Source: Metridium senile (Eukaryota; Cnidaria; Anthozoa; Actiniaria; Metridiidae). From it: DNA of 64,000 nt. Location of the stretch: positions 10,031,619 to 10,095,618 of the forward strand of contig OX459097.1 in the NCBI GenBank assembly GCA_949775045.1, written 5' to 3'. Positions 36,901-45,519 of the stretch are shown here, in pieces (the first letter of the stretch is position 1; every line of letters begins with the position of its first letter). The notes under the pieces were generated by a model. It was given only the letters and a program-made list of their open reading frames with translations, searched no databases and had not been told where the DNA came from. Both the position numbers and the translations under genes were made by a program.

Positions 36901-38359
36901 CTGCAGGAATTTAATACTAAAGCGAAAGCGTCTCAGCAACTAGCTGCGACTGCACTGGAGAAATCCAAGGAGGCAAATCAAACGAGTCGAGAAGCTATAG
37001 CGTACTCAAAGAATATTAATGCATCGATACAAGCAACTCTAAAGATAGCTATGCAAGGTGTTAATACAGCGACGACGGCAAGAGACTTGGCCAACAAGGA
37101 ATATAAGGTGAGGATTAGTTGAATGAATTAAGAGGTCAATAGGTATAACAATGAATAAATGGTTGAAAGAATGGATAGGTGGATGAATAGATGATTGAAT
37201 GGATAGATGGATGATTGAATGAATGAATGGATTCATAAATTAATGGATGAATGGATAAATGAATTAATGGATGGATGGATGATGGATGGATGAATAATAG
37301 ATAGATGGATGGAAGAATGGATATTTGAACGAATAGATGGATGAATAAATGGATGATTAAATGAATGAATAGATGAAGAAAGAAATGGAGGAAGGAATAA
37401 ATGGATGGATAAATGAATGGATTGATGGATGAATAAAGAAATAAATATAGATAAAGTATCAAATGGATGAATGAATACATTAAAATAATATATGAATGGA
37501 TAAATGAATGAATTCAGAGATGAATGGGTGAAGGAATAAACGAATATACAGATGTAGAAATAAAATGATGAAATAAAAACAAATAAGTGGATATATATAG
37601 AGGAAAGGAATTGACACCTAACCATTTTATTGTAAATGTTTTTGTCACTCGGTATCAATCTACCTAACCATTTATTCATTGGCGTAATTAGTTTATTTAT
37701 GTATATGTATTTATTCACTTGTGACGTACACGGATAGACAATATAAAGCGAATGAAAGAAGTTAACGAAAGACGAACAATATGAATGGAATTTTTCGAAT
37801 AGAATGGGTGAAACGTTTTCTAACACATTCATTTGTTCTTCAGGATGTTTCAAAGGTGTATTCTCAAGCCACGATATTACAAAATAACGTCGAATCTACC
37901 AAACATACTCCAGAAAACTTCCGCAAGATATCAAAAAATGCTACTAACATCAATACCCAAATCGAACAACCGATCAACGCGTGTCAAGAAAACTACACGA
38001 GATACGCCAAAGACGCTCGAGAGAAAAGTACAAAAGCTCTAAACGACGCTACTAATGCTAATACCGGTATCAATAACGCTAAGAAATCCATCGATAACAT
38101 CAATATCGAGTTTGGTAAGCTACAACAAGTAAATGCAACTCGATTACGAGAATTACAAAACGAGATTAAGCGACTACGTTCGTCGTTTGAACAAAGAGAC
38201 GTTAGTAATTTAAACAAGAACTTACAAGATGCCATGGTAAAACAGAAAACATTCATCGATAGTCACAAGCAGCAAGTAAAGGAGTTACGGCGACAAGTAA
38301 ACGAAATGAAACAACTACGCAATTCATTAAAAGCTGTGCCTCACAGGGGCTGTACTTAG
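20987..38359 (+). CDS. Laminin chain with both IV-B and IV-A domains, complete
   Basis: Thirteen exons join in frame to 1860 aa. Order: signal peptide (1-20, cleavage likely after VSA); laminin N-terminal domain (about 21-270, with [37 protein letters not shown]); LE modules (about 270-515); domain IV type B (about 515-733, [17 protein letters not shown]); LE modules (734-910); domain IV type A (about 915-1115, [18 protein letters not shown] to [11 protein letters not shown]); LE modules (to 1270); DCPICY and a triple-helix coiled coil (1272-1860) ending [10 protein letters not shown]. The last parts match gamma chains, whereas IV-B is the hallmark of beta chains. The start is the first ATG before the hydrophobic leader. 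Expected to be secreted and incorporated in basement membrane. Its upstream tandem paralogue is at 1863-10459. Confidence 0.88.
22059..22505. repeat. 229-base tandem duplication in laminin intron 1
   Basis: AACTGATATTATATTTAATA.. through TAGTTCATAATTCTAATTCA occurs at 22059-22277 and again from 22288, nearly identical, so the duplication is recent. Confidence 0.85.
23508..23718. repeat. Inverted-repeat element with GAAACGTCAG motif
   Basis: TAACACCGTAAAAAATGTTG..GACTTAACTTTACTGACG faces CGTCAGTAAAGTTAAGTCAA..CATTTTTTACAGTGTTACAA. The minus strand of the left arm reads CTCTGACGAAGGGCTAAAGC and the right arm reads AAAGCTCGAAACGTCAG. See the hammerhead-like finding. Confidence 0.75.
24160..24327 (+). 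CDS. Laminin exon 2: LE module
   Basis: Residues 326-381. Acceptor ATCTTTCAG, donor CTAG|GTAAGT, phase 1-1. [36 protein letters not shown]. Confidence 0.9.
   Translation, partial: SVNVMSMLIPVNTTIILVMVCVMIVNITLPDTTVRNARINSTVMSAFHLIIQKSV
24362..24530. repeat. Inverted repeat with CTTCAGAGGAATGAAAG arms
   Basis: AACTTCTCCTAAGCTTTCGG..CATCTTCAGAGGAATGAAAG faces CTTTCATTCCTCTGAAGATG..AAAAGAGGAGAAGTTTTTAA. Arms of about 60 bases around ACAAGTCGTAAGA/TCTTATGACTTGC. Intronic. Confidence 0.75.
25068..25223 (+). CDS. Laminin exon 3: LE module
   Basis: Residues 382-433. Acceptor GTGTTTCAG, donor AAAG|GTGAGA, phase 1-1. [32 protein letters not shown]. Confidence 0.9.
25594..25670. repeat. Dispersed repeat, copy 2
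   Basis: Matches 342-425, with CG positions of copy 1 replaced by TG (CAGAGCGCGCGATT against CAGAGTGTGTGATT), consistent with methylation-driven decay. Confidence 0.55.
25772..25984 (+). CDS. Laminin exon 4: LE modules
   Basis: Residues 434-504. Acceptor CTATTCCAG, donor AATG|GTGAGT, phase 1-1. A full LE ([12 protein letters not shown]..) and the first half of the LE that domain IV-B interrupts ([18 protein letters not shown]). Confidence 0.88.
26295..26525. repeat. 63-base minisatellite (GACTCACCATGCATCATTAT)
   Basis: Three to four tandem copies of GACTCACCATGCATCATTAT followed by TGTTTTTATCATCATCATCA. The His-rich ORF is an artefact. Confidence 0.85.
26695..26967 (+). CDS. Laminin exon 5: domain IV type B, first part
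   Basis: Residues 505-595. Acceptor CATTCTTTAG, donor [30 protein letters not shown].. then [15 protein letters not shown], the FxxxEAE-type start of beta-chain domain IV, to [12 protein letters not shown]. Confidence 0.85.
26994..27217. repeat. G/C-tract MITE family, copy 4 (inverted)
   Basis: TTTATTAGTGTATGGGAGGG at the left and CCCATACACTAATAAATGAA at the right. Internal ATTTGGAAAAGACAACAAGT is the reverse complement of the block in copies 2 and 3. Confidence 0.7.
27648..28061 (+). CDS. Laminin exon 6: domain IV type B, second part
   Basis: Residues 596-733. Acceptor ATATCCAG, donor TTAC|GTAAGT, phase 1-1. Contains [31 protein letters not shown] and [17 protein letters not shown], matching the beta-chain pattern of IDSLVLMP and CRNIIFSISA. 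Confidence 0.87.
28190..28330. repeat. (TTCC)n microsatellite
   Basis: About 33 uninterrupted TTCC units, followed to 28440 by a degenerate pyrimidine tract. Pure, so probably young. The LPSF and KEGR ORFs are artefacts. Confidence 0.95.
28575..28721 (+). CDS. Laminin exon 7: LE module
   Basis: Residues 734-782. Acceptor GTTTCCAG, donor [42 protein letters not shown]. Confidence 0.9.
28738..29640. repeat. CATT-rich minisatellite with higher-order unit
   Basis: Built from CATTCATTTATTCATCCATT with a repeating longer block CCATCATACATACATTTG roughly every 90-110 bases. Fills a laminin intron. Confidence 0.9.
29701..29989 (+). CDS. Laminin exon 8: two LE modules
   Basis: Residues 783-878. Acceptor TCTTTTTCAG, donor GCCA|GTAAGT. 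It exits in phase 2, unlike its neighbours. [14 protein letters not shown].. and [14 protein letters not shown]... Confidence 0.88.
29996..30700. repeat. GGT/GAT trinucleotide tract
   Basis: Begins six bases after the exon 8 donor. Long GGTGGTGATGATGGTGG runs on this strand; the Gly/Asp and Pro/Ser ORFs are artefacts. Confidence 0.95.
30799..31556 (+). CDS. Laminin exon 9: LE plus domain IV type A
   Basis: Residues 879-1131. Acceptor TTTCAAATAG, donor CAAG|GTGAGT, enters in phase 2. [14 protein letters not shown].., [16 protein letters not shown], then the whole IV-A domain in a single exon, closing [18 protein letters not shown]. Confidence 0.9.
31646..31880. repeat. Inverted-repeat element, decayed copy
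   Basis: ACTAGCGAGTAAACTAGTAA and TTTGTAACACTGTAAAAATG at the left, ACATTTTATACGGTGTTACA at the right. Same family as 11540-11885. Confidence 0.65.
32010..32267 (+). CDS. Laminin exon 10: LE modules
   Basis: Residues 1132-1217. Acceptor ATTTAATAG, donor [20 protein letters not shown].. then [38 protein letters not shown]. Its 3' edge and donor are repeated in the following intron. Confidence 0.88.
32268..33010 (+). repeat. Tandem copies of exon 10's 3' edge and splice donor
   Basis: TATTATGGACTCTATTTGAA..GGCTGTGGACGTAAGTTGTG recurs with donors at 32268 (used), 32409, 32550, then decayed at 32676, 32851 and about 32990. The first two spacings are 141 bases. The copies lack acceptors, and the first added codons reach an in-frame TGA. 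Confidence 0.85.
33040..33175. repeat. Decayed MITE resembling the pogo-like element
   Basis: CACCCTCTATTAGGGGGCCA and GACCGCTTAATAGAGGTACA are inverted in pattern, with AAAAGTCCCA on both sides of the centre. It is probably a relative of 5087-5258, not certainly. Confidence 0.4.
33231..33389 (+). CDS. Laminin exon 11: last LE module
   Basis: Residues 1218-1270. Acceptor CCTTTCCAG, donor GTAG|GTAAGT, phase 1-1. [40 protein letters not shown]. Confidence 0.9.
   Translation, partial: GVTVFYLILYMAIRVYVGLMMGSVNVKLTSQVVYVIDVMRTLITTHNCKGNV
33603..33755 (-). mobile_element. tRNA-derived SINE
   Basis: On the minus strand the Pol III A box is TAGCTAAGTTGG (33744-33733), a perfect fit to TRGCNNAGYNGG, and the B box is GAGTTCGATCCC (33701-33690). 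The 3' end is a TTAC repeat (33632-33606), a common SINE tail type. Intronic and antisense to the laminin gene. Confidence 0.7.
33884..34100. repeat. CAACATGTTGGACC MITE
   Basis: GCCATGTTTACACGGGACAA..CATGTTGGACCAAC faces GTTGGTCCAACATGTTAGAC..CCATTTAAACAGGG. Rich in CCAACA/TGTTGG. Shares a core with the duplication at 10814-11084. Confidence 0.7.
34121..35830. repeat. 18-base minisatellite with copied splice acceptors
   Basis: About 1.45 kb (34262-35720) of ATACCATAATCATCATTA units with occasional 15-base variants lacking TTA. It is flanked by copies of the exon 12 acceptor edge, ACAG|ATTGTCCAAT.., at 34121, 34240 and 35738; the real exon starts at 35852. The long Met/Ile/Val ORF is an artefact. 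Confidence 0.92.
35852..37107 (+). CDS. Laminin exon 12: coiled coil
   Basis: Residues 1271-1689. Acceptor TTATCCCACAG, donor ATAAG|GTGAGG, phase 1 in and 0 out. Opens [17 protein letters not shown] and stays helical without a break for 1256 bases. The upstream paralogue divides the same region into three exons of 459, 311 and 483 bases. Confidence 0.9.
37110..37560. repeat. GAATGGATGGATGAAT-type microsatellite
   Basis: Imperfect 4-base and 8-base units in the last laminin intron. Antisense ORFs with IHSSIHPSIH-type repeats are artefacts. Confidence 0.85.
37844..38359 (+). CDS. Laminin exon 13: coiled-coil end
   Basis: Residues 1690-1860. Acceptor GTTCTTCAG, phase 0. Ends [20 protein letters not shown] then KAVPHRGCT and TAG, close to the gamma-chain C-terminus (LEDIRKTLPSGC type) with the interchain Cys two residues before the end. 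Confidence 0.9.
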   Translation, partial: DVSKVYSQATILQNNVESTKHTPENFRKISKNATNINTQIEQPINACQENYTRYAKDAREKSTKALNDATNANTGINNAKKSIDNINIEFGKLQQVNATRLRELQNEIKRLRSSFEQRDVSNLNKNLQDAMVKQKTFIDSHKQQVKELRRQVNEMKQLRNSLKAVPHRGCT

Positions 38360-38990
38360 CAACGACAATGGGAGACTTTGTAAAGAAAGATATTATGCTT
38401 GGCAACCGGTGATTTCGTTGCTAAGGAAGCATCAATCAACGAATCAGACACCAGTCAATCACGTAACAGTGCTCATGACCTCATAAGCTCACGTGGTTTG
38501 TCTGGAAACAACCCAATAACGTCATACGCTATAATTAGACTTCGATTGTATATAATATATATGTATATGAGTATAGTGTGATAATTGCCTTGCAAATGAC
38601 AGAGAAATGATATATTTAACAATCAATAGAGGAGAAGATTTCTAAGAAATAGACAATATGGATAATTTTTTTGTACAAAATGATAAAACTGCTTGTATAT
38701 GTGCATTTTTTATCTCTACACTACGTGACTATCATTGTTTTTACGCTTTTAATTAACTTTTTTTTAAACTTTTTTAGTTATGAAATTAAACCTCTATTTA
38801 GTACTGAAAAATCTTTTTTTAACGTCTCAATCGTTCTAGCTGGACACGTGTGCCCTACTAATTGGGGAGACTCAAAATACACACTCACTACCTCTACGTT
38901 AATTATTTTGCACATAACTCGGCTCACATGTTCATTTTTGCGAAGGGAGGAAAACCGAATAACCCAGAGAGAACCCCTTGTGGCATAGGA
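38360..38990. other. 3' flank of the laminin gene
   Basis: Presumed 3' UTR and beyond. AT-rich. No clear AATAAA close to the stop; AGTTATGAAATTAAACC at 38777 is the nearest candidate region. No other gene recognised. Confidence 0.35.
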
Positions 38991-38997
38991 AAGAAGA

Positions 38998-39095
38998 ACA
39001 CATCAAACAAACTCAACTCACTATAATCCATGCCCGAGCCGGGACTCGAACCTCGACCACAGCAATGAAAGGCCACCCATGCCACTATAAAGTGT
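38998..39095 (-). mobile_element. tRNA-like SINE fragment
   Basis: Minus strand reads TGGCATGGGTGG (A-box-like, two mismatches) and 32 bases on GGTTCGAGTCCCG (B box). No tRNA cloverleaf can be drawn with confidence, so a SINE or decayed tRNA is likelier than a working tRNA. Confidence 0.5.
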
Positions 39096-39194
39096 GTACT
39101 ATAAAGTGTTTGTATTCCTTGTAAGTTCGCTTCACAGCTAATCGCAATCAAAGACCATTGACCACTTTCATATATAAACTGCGGCAAATGATGT

Positions 39195-39450
39195 TTTCAA
39201 GTCAACAGATATTTTACAGTGCGACTACTCGAACCAAGGCCACCCAAACAAATTTTTCACAAATCATCCAATCACGTCCAAGTATTTAAACAATAGAATT
39301 ACGGGAAATTTATGATTCAGAAAATTTTACTGTCACAATACAATATCAAAGTGTCAACAAAAAACACCAGATATATCTTGTATAGGGATTGAATAATTTG
39401 TGAAAACTTTGTTTGGGTGGCCTTGGTTCGAGTAGTCGCACTGTAATATT
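39195..39450. repeat. Inverted repeat, ACAGTGCGACTACTCGAACC ends
   Basis: TTACAGTGCGACTACTCGAA..CCAAGGCCACCCAAACAAA at the left faces TTTGTTTGGGTGGCCTTGG..TTCGAGTAGTCGCACTGTAA at 39409-39447. About 250 bases in all, flanked by TT/TA. MITE-like. Confidence 0.8.
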
Positions 39451-40104
39451 CTAGCATTGTTATATGAAAGAACCACCTGAAATAGGCATGTTTGGAAGGT
39501 TTTGATCCTCTGGCTATTAAATGAAGTTATGCTTATTGAAAAATGTAGACATTTGTATGTAATTTTCTGCTGATGCTTTGGATGAGGTCTTGGATTATAA
39601 TTTTCAAACTTTATAGCTTCTTGCAAATTCAATGTTTTTCCTTTTTCAAACTTTCAAAGTTATTGTTATGGGAAATGCCAATTATAGTTTTTTTTTTAAT
39701 CTTAAAACAACAATTTTAAATATCAAGTCAAGTCGAGTTTATTTCACCCACACATTATAACAATACTTACATATAAATAACAATACAAATATAATATTTA
39801 CATATAGAGAAAAAATAAAGTGAAAAAATTGTTATTTACATATATCTGTATTTTATTATAAATTTAATTTATCTTTGTTATTCCTAAGTAGAGGGGTGGA
39901 GGCTGTCTAAAATAACTTTCGTTAAACTAGTCAGACAGCCTTACATAGAATTTGAGGCATTGTGTGATCAGATGACAAGAAAAAGGTATAATAACATAGA
40001 ATATAATGGATTAAAGGAAAAAAGAAACGAAAAAATACAACATAAAGAAGACAGTTTAAAGGTAAATATAAATTTAAGGTGAATATCAGTTTAATAATCT
40101 TTAA

Positions 40105-43100
40105 GAGCGAGTCCGTGTGAAAACCATGCAAAATCGAAAAATGTGTCTACAACGGGTATCGCCGATTTCTTTCATTTTTGGCCGAGATATGTATTTTAGT
40201 GTAAATATTAACTGTGTGCAATATAAAACAAAAATATTAAATTCTCTAGCAGATATCGAGGTTTAAGGGAATGTAGTCAGACGAACGATAAAAATTGCTT
40301 GAAATTTACACCAACTTTACAAATCAATTTCTCTAAAAATATAGCTTTTTTCTTACCTAGAATTCGTACAGACCTACTACAACATATAATAAATACAACG
40401 ACAGTATCAAAGTATCAAAAGATTTATTTAAAGAAAATTTTTGCTTATTTACATATCAGGCTATGAAATCTACATTTTGAGTATGCATTCTTAACAATTC
40501 GATATACAAGATCCGGCAACTTTTTAAAACCACAAAGTTTGACTTTTATGTACAACTGATAATGGTTAACAAATACAAAGAAAAAAATTTCTGTAAAGTT
40601 TTAAGGGTGAAGAGATACAGTATCACGAATTTCGCGTTTTTACACGTATCCAATTATAAGACTAATGACCATTTGCGACTAAAAAAGCCGATAAGTTTTA
40701 AAATACTTACCTAAAAACAACAGCTAATGTAGTAGGGCGATTTAAGAAGTCATAAATGTACAATGTTAAAAAATTTTAACTACACGCTGCTTTTTTTTTT
40801 ATTTTCCGAAAGAAATACACACAAAAACATGCCGAGTTTGCATCAACGATAACGCTAAGCTGATCAAATGGTTCAAATTACAACAAAGAGCCTTGAGTTG
40901 ATTTTAATATGTATAAATATTCGAAACTTACATCTTTAAGACAGCAGATTCGTAAAATAAAAGTCGAAAACGTGGAAATTATCCAAATGACAACGACAGC
41001 GTAGCCAAGTGTGATTAGCAGTACTAAACAATCAACTGTCATGAACTGGTTCCCGGTCGTTTAACCATTTTAGAGTTAACTTTCAGAAAAGCATGTTATT
41101 ATGACATAAAAAATGGAATGACATAATAGTGATAATAACAATAAAATAAAATAATGCCGGCCCAACAGAGATCGTAAAGTGAGTTAGCGATTCTCTTGAT
41201 CTTCCGTCAAACAAATTGTCTATTAAAATATTTGCATACTAATGTCAGTGAAAACAAATTTTAGCCTAACGATGTATTCTACGGGTATCAGAACGTTAAA
41301 ACTAAATAAATGTATATTTTTTGGACCAACTATTCTATTTGAAATAATATTTTTTACCTAGCTGTTTTTTTGTTCACATTGTCAGTTGTTTATAGTAATT
41401 ATCACTAGACTAGACCAATTATGTTTGATTGACGGAAGAGAATCGCTTCACAGTCGTTTGGCGGGAATGGCAAGTATTTTAATACTTAAAAATCGATGGT
41501 AATCCAGATTCATCTTATTCACTCTCTAGATATCTCAACGTAAAAAAGAAACAGCTCAATTCAAAGCTCTTCAATACTAGTTGTCAATATATATAGTATT
41601 CAATGAAAATTCCTTTAAACGATATAATAAACTATTTGGTATTTTTAATTTCACCGAAACTCAGATGGGATCGAAAATGCAACCCTTACTTAGATGTAAC
41701 AATACCTTGACCAATTTCGCATAACATTCCCCATGTTTCGAACATCTCTTGAGAAATACGCTTTGCATGTCCACCTCTGGCAGGCTTTTGTTTACAATCG
41801 TGTGGAGGATGCTTACAGACTCGACTGGGACGCCAGCCTAAACCAAAGTGGTCTCTATGCAGCGGACATATTGTCATATCATCTGTATTTTCAGTTTTAA
41901 AAACACCAGCTCTTAAAAGACAAAGTTCCCACTCATACTTCACATCTTTGGAAGAAGTTTTTAAACAGCCAAGTAGATGGGTGCAGATAATCTTTGTACA
42001 AGATTTTAAAGGTAGCAAAACAAAACAGGTGTCATTGTTTCTTCGAGAACTTCCATAATTTTCCACAGAAAGATTGTGAAAAGAGAAAACCGCCATAAAA
42101 TAATTACTGTATGTCAAAATTAACCTCAACTAATGCACGTAAAATGAGAATTAATGTCGGTGTCTACCAAACATGCCAATTAGTCGAATGTCAATTTCAA
42201 ATTTATGCAAAACAACAAAGAGAACACTTGAAGCAAAATATATGTCTTTTATTAAAATGTGTCTTGCTAGAACTTTAACAATATATTTTTATGAAAACGT
42301 ATTCATATCCCTGGAGAGTGATCATAATCAGGAAAATAGTAAATCAAAAAGGTTACATAGTTTTATATAGTACACTGTTACTTTGTCTGTTTCTGTTTTT
42401 AGCAACCGCATGAGTTCAATAATTTCTTTAACATGTTGTGTGTGAGGTTAATAATTGCATAATTCTAATACTGTAAAAATTATTTTATTTCAAAAAAATG
42501 ATAATATTGTGAAAAAAATATTATGAAATATCGTTTTTACCAGACATAGGAAAGCCGAAGGTAGACAGACAAAACATTACTGTATTCGGCTTACAAGCCT
42601 AAAACTTATTTGTTGTAACATTATCTTATATTTTGATGAATATCATTATTTTAATTCATATAATTGATTCTTATGATTATTATCATTATATTGGGATCAT
42701 ATTAAGCGTGTTGTAGATTTGTTGTATATTTAGTTTTGTCACGTGACAACTTCAAACAATGTAAATTTCATCATTTTCTTAGTTATTTTTCGCTTGAAAA
42801 ATAAATACTTTACAGACTTTTTTTTCGATAAAACATTGTCTCTATCATCATACTATCTGATAAAGGTTTCAAAGTTATATGAATAACTGCCGGATAGGTG
42901 CAAATATCTCTTTTCTAGAGTATATTTTTACACTTTTCTTCAAAGCTGAAAAATAGCAATAACTCAACCCTTTATAAAACAACCCAATATTTGTTTCGCG
43001 ACTTTTTATTCAACTTAAAGTACTAATACGATAATGTGCTAAACGTGGGCAGAATATTGGTGCAGGAAACAATCTGCAAAGGAAATACGAGGCCGTAAAA

Positions 43101-43301
43101 CTTTAGTATATTTTATGCAAATTTTGACCGTTTTTAGGGTAAAATACTCAAACAGTTGTAACTTTAAGCCTTTTTAATTTAAAGCCAAAAAAAATTCACC
43201 AAAGTAATAAGTTAACTAAGATGTACAATCGAGCTAAGTTTGAAGAAAATCGGTGATGTACGGTGTAGATTGGTCGGCATGGTTTTCACGCGGACTCGCT
43301 C
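40105..43301. mobile_element. TTAA-flanked TIR transposon (Kolobok/piggyBac-type target)
   Basis: TTAA at 40101-40104 and 43302-43305. Termini GAGCGAGTCCGTGTGAAAAC and, inverted, GAGCGAGTCCGCGTGAAAAC, each continuing CATGC. TTAA duplication is used by piggyBac and Kolobok superfamilies. Inserted in the LINE 3' region. Contains one Cys/His-rich ORF (41686-42096). No transposase core recognised, so it is probably non-autonomous or deleted. Confidence 0.8.
41686..42096 (-). CDS. Cys/His-rich ORF of the TTAA transposon
   Basis: 136 aa from the ATG at 42096. Carries C-THLLGC, then TICPLHRDHFGLGWRPSRVC and KHPPHDCK. The spacing C-x2-H..C-x3-H looks like a zinc-binding module, and I believe related proteins are frequent in cnidarian genomes, but I cannot name the family. 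It lies wholly inside the element, so it belongs to the transposon or was captured by it. Confidence 0.5.
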   Translation of the reverse strand: MAVFSFHNLSVENYGSSRRNNDTCFVLLPLKSCTKIICTHLLGCLKTSSKDVKYEWELCLLRAGVFKTENTDDMTICPLHRDHFGLGWRPSRVCKHPPHDCKQKPARGGHAKRISQEMFETWGMLCEIGQGIVTSK

Positions 43302-44089
43302 TTAAGGACATTAGAGATGAACATAGTTTTAAAGATGGATTTGGATTTTGATCGAACTGAAATATTTATGCAATTCCAAATTATTGGTCCTTGAAATCTT
43401 AAAGAAAATTTGTAGTTCTAATTCTTGGGAGAGATAGTGAATCATTTGCTGCAAACCTTGTATTATAATTGTGTCTACTCTTAGCTAGAGAGAAGAAATT
43501 TCTAAAAGATGATGGAAGATTGTTTGACTGAAAATTATTCATTCATTGCAATTTGGAGTGCAACTAGATCAGGTAGCTTTAAAATACTAAGTTGTTTAAA
43601 TAATGGACTTGTATGAGCGTCAAACTTAGAAAAAGTCATTATGCGGATAGCTTTTTTTTGTAAGATGAGGAGTGGTTTTAGAGAAGAGGCATAGGTAGTG
43701 CCCCAGACAGGAATTCCATAAGTTAGGTGAGGATAAATTAATGAGTAATATAATTGGACAATAATTTTTGGCATGATGTAATGACGTAATTTGCATAGGA
43801 TGCCTATGCTTCTTCTAATCTTTTTTACATAAATGTAGAATATGTGTTTTGAAATTTAGATGAGGGTCCAAGTAGATGCCGAGATACAAGATACTATCCC
43901 TACATTTAAGGGACTTATTTGCTATATTGATTTGTGGTTGGTGTAACAGCTTTTTTTGTGGGGGATGAAAGATCATGAAATTGGTTTTATCTATATTCAA
44001 AGTCAGTTTGTTGCTTGAGAGCCAAGAACATATGTAGGATATATGAGTATTTGCCAGATTTTCTAGCTCAAATATACATTTGTGTGAAA

Positions 44090-45405
44090 GAAATAGATTG
44101 CAATCGTCAGCAAATAAGTGAAATTCAAAAAGATTAGAGCTGTTTTTTTATGTAGAGAAGAAAAAGAAAGGGTCCCAGTACACTACCTTGAGGAACACCA
44201 CAAGAAACAGCATGATGGTCAGAGGAGAAACTTCCTAATGATACATATTGACTTCTATTAGATAGATATGATTTAAACCAATTATACGTGATGTCATGCC
44301 GGAATACCATAATATTGAAGTTTAGATAAAAGAACCTGATGGTTTACTGAATCGAATGCTTTACTGAGATCCAAAAAAATTCCACAAGAGAATTTACCAT
44401 CTTCAATAGATTTTTGGATTTTATCAATAATGAGGAGAGTAGCAAGAGTTGTAGAGTGTTTAGCTCTAAAGCCAAATTGATTTTCAGAAGTAATTAATTT
44501 AGAAGGAAAGTTGCAAACAGCAGATTTGTTAGATATTAGCTCCCTAATACCTTTCCAGATGTTTTTCATGTTAGATATGTTTTTGCTAAAATAGCTGTTG
44601 TAGTATAATTTTTTGCTTGCATTTTTAAATTTTTAAAATACCTTAACTAATCTATTACGATAAAATTTGTATTTAGAGTGATTGAATGTAGTTTTAGATT
44701 TAATATATTTTTGGAACAACTTATCCTTCTCTTTGATGGACTTTTTGGTTCCTGGGGTAATCCAAGGCTTGGTATAAAATTTAGTTTCCTTTTTTTTTAT
44801 TTTATTTAATAATATTTTAACAGGATGCTCCTTCACATTAGTGATTTTCAAGAAGGTCCTGTAAACTAATTATATATACCATATGACGTAGTTAAAATGA
44901 AGAAGGCAAATTATCGATACAAAGTGAGTACTCTCATAGGAGCATGTGTGTTGATAATGTCATCTAGCTTAGAATAAAAATGATCAAAAATAGAATTAGG
45001 ATCATTATTATTCATTAAGATTATTAATATCTTCAGAGTATATCCAAGGGGCATCAGTGTTATAGCTCCAGTTATCTCTAGCTGTCAAAAACTGGGTCCC
45101 ACCACTCCTACTGGGCTAATAGACTAAACTGCATAATCCTCAACTAGCCCGACTTCACGCTCAAAAGAGCGTCTAGTTGTATTATATTCAATGGAATTGA
45201 TGAAAATGTTATCAATGAGAGTTGCACTGTGATCAGTTATTCTACTGGGCTGAAGGATATGAGGAAAAAAGAAATATGAACTTATAGAATTAATAAATTC
45301 TTCAGTTTCTGCATGATTTTCATAATTTAAAATATTAATATTGAAGTCACCCATGAGTACACATAATTTCTTTTCATGTCGTAATTTGTCAAGTGTTTCA
45401 AACAA
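44090..45405 (-). pseudogene. LINE ORF2 remnant (endonuclease and reverse transcriptase)
   Basis: Would encode the EN-RT polyprotein of the element above. The endonuclease metal-site motif GDFN, RT motif A (LDLSKAFD), motif B (GVPQGS) and motif C (FADD) are all readable but fall in different frames, separated by stops. Confidence 0.75.
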
Positions 45406-45519
45406 GTAGTTAGAGAATTGTTCAATGCTAGCTTTTGAATGCCTATATAATACCGAGCAGAATACATTCTGATCATGGGGAATTTAGTGTTCAATCCACA
45501 ATGCCTCAAAATCTGCCCT

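Larger units (their letters stand above)
39722..45510 (-). mobile_element. Decayed non-LTR retrotransposon, split by a TTAA element
   Basis: Minus strand, 5' to 3': EEP endonuclease piece (45405-45124, CVLMGDFNIN), RT (44569-44294, FRAKHSTTLA and [15 protein letters not shown]; then [10 protein letters not shown] and FADD at 44215-44090 in shifted frames) and a C-terminal piece (43774-43535, YSLIYPHLTYGIPVWGTT). After the insertion at 40105-43301 the 3' region resumes and ends near AATAAACTCGACTTGACTTG at 39742-39723. Several frameshifts and stops, so not active. Confidence 0.8.
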
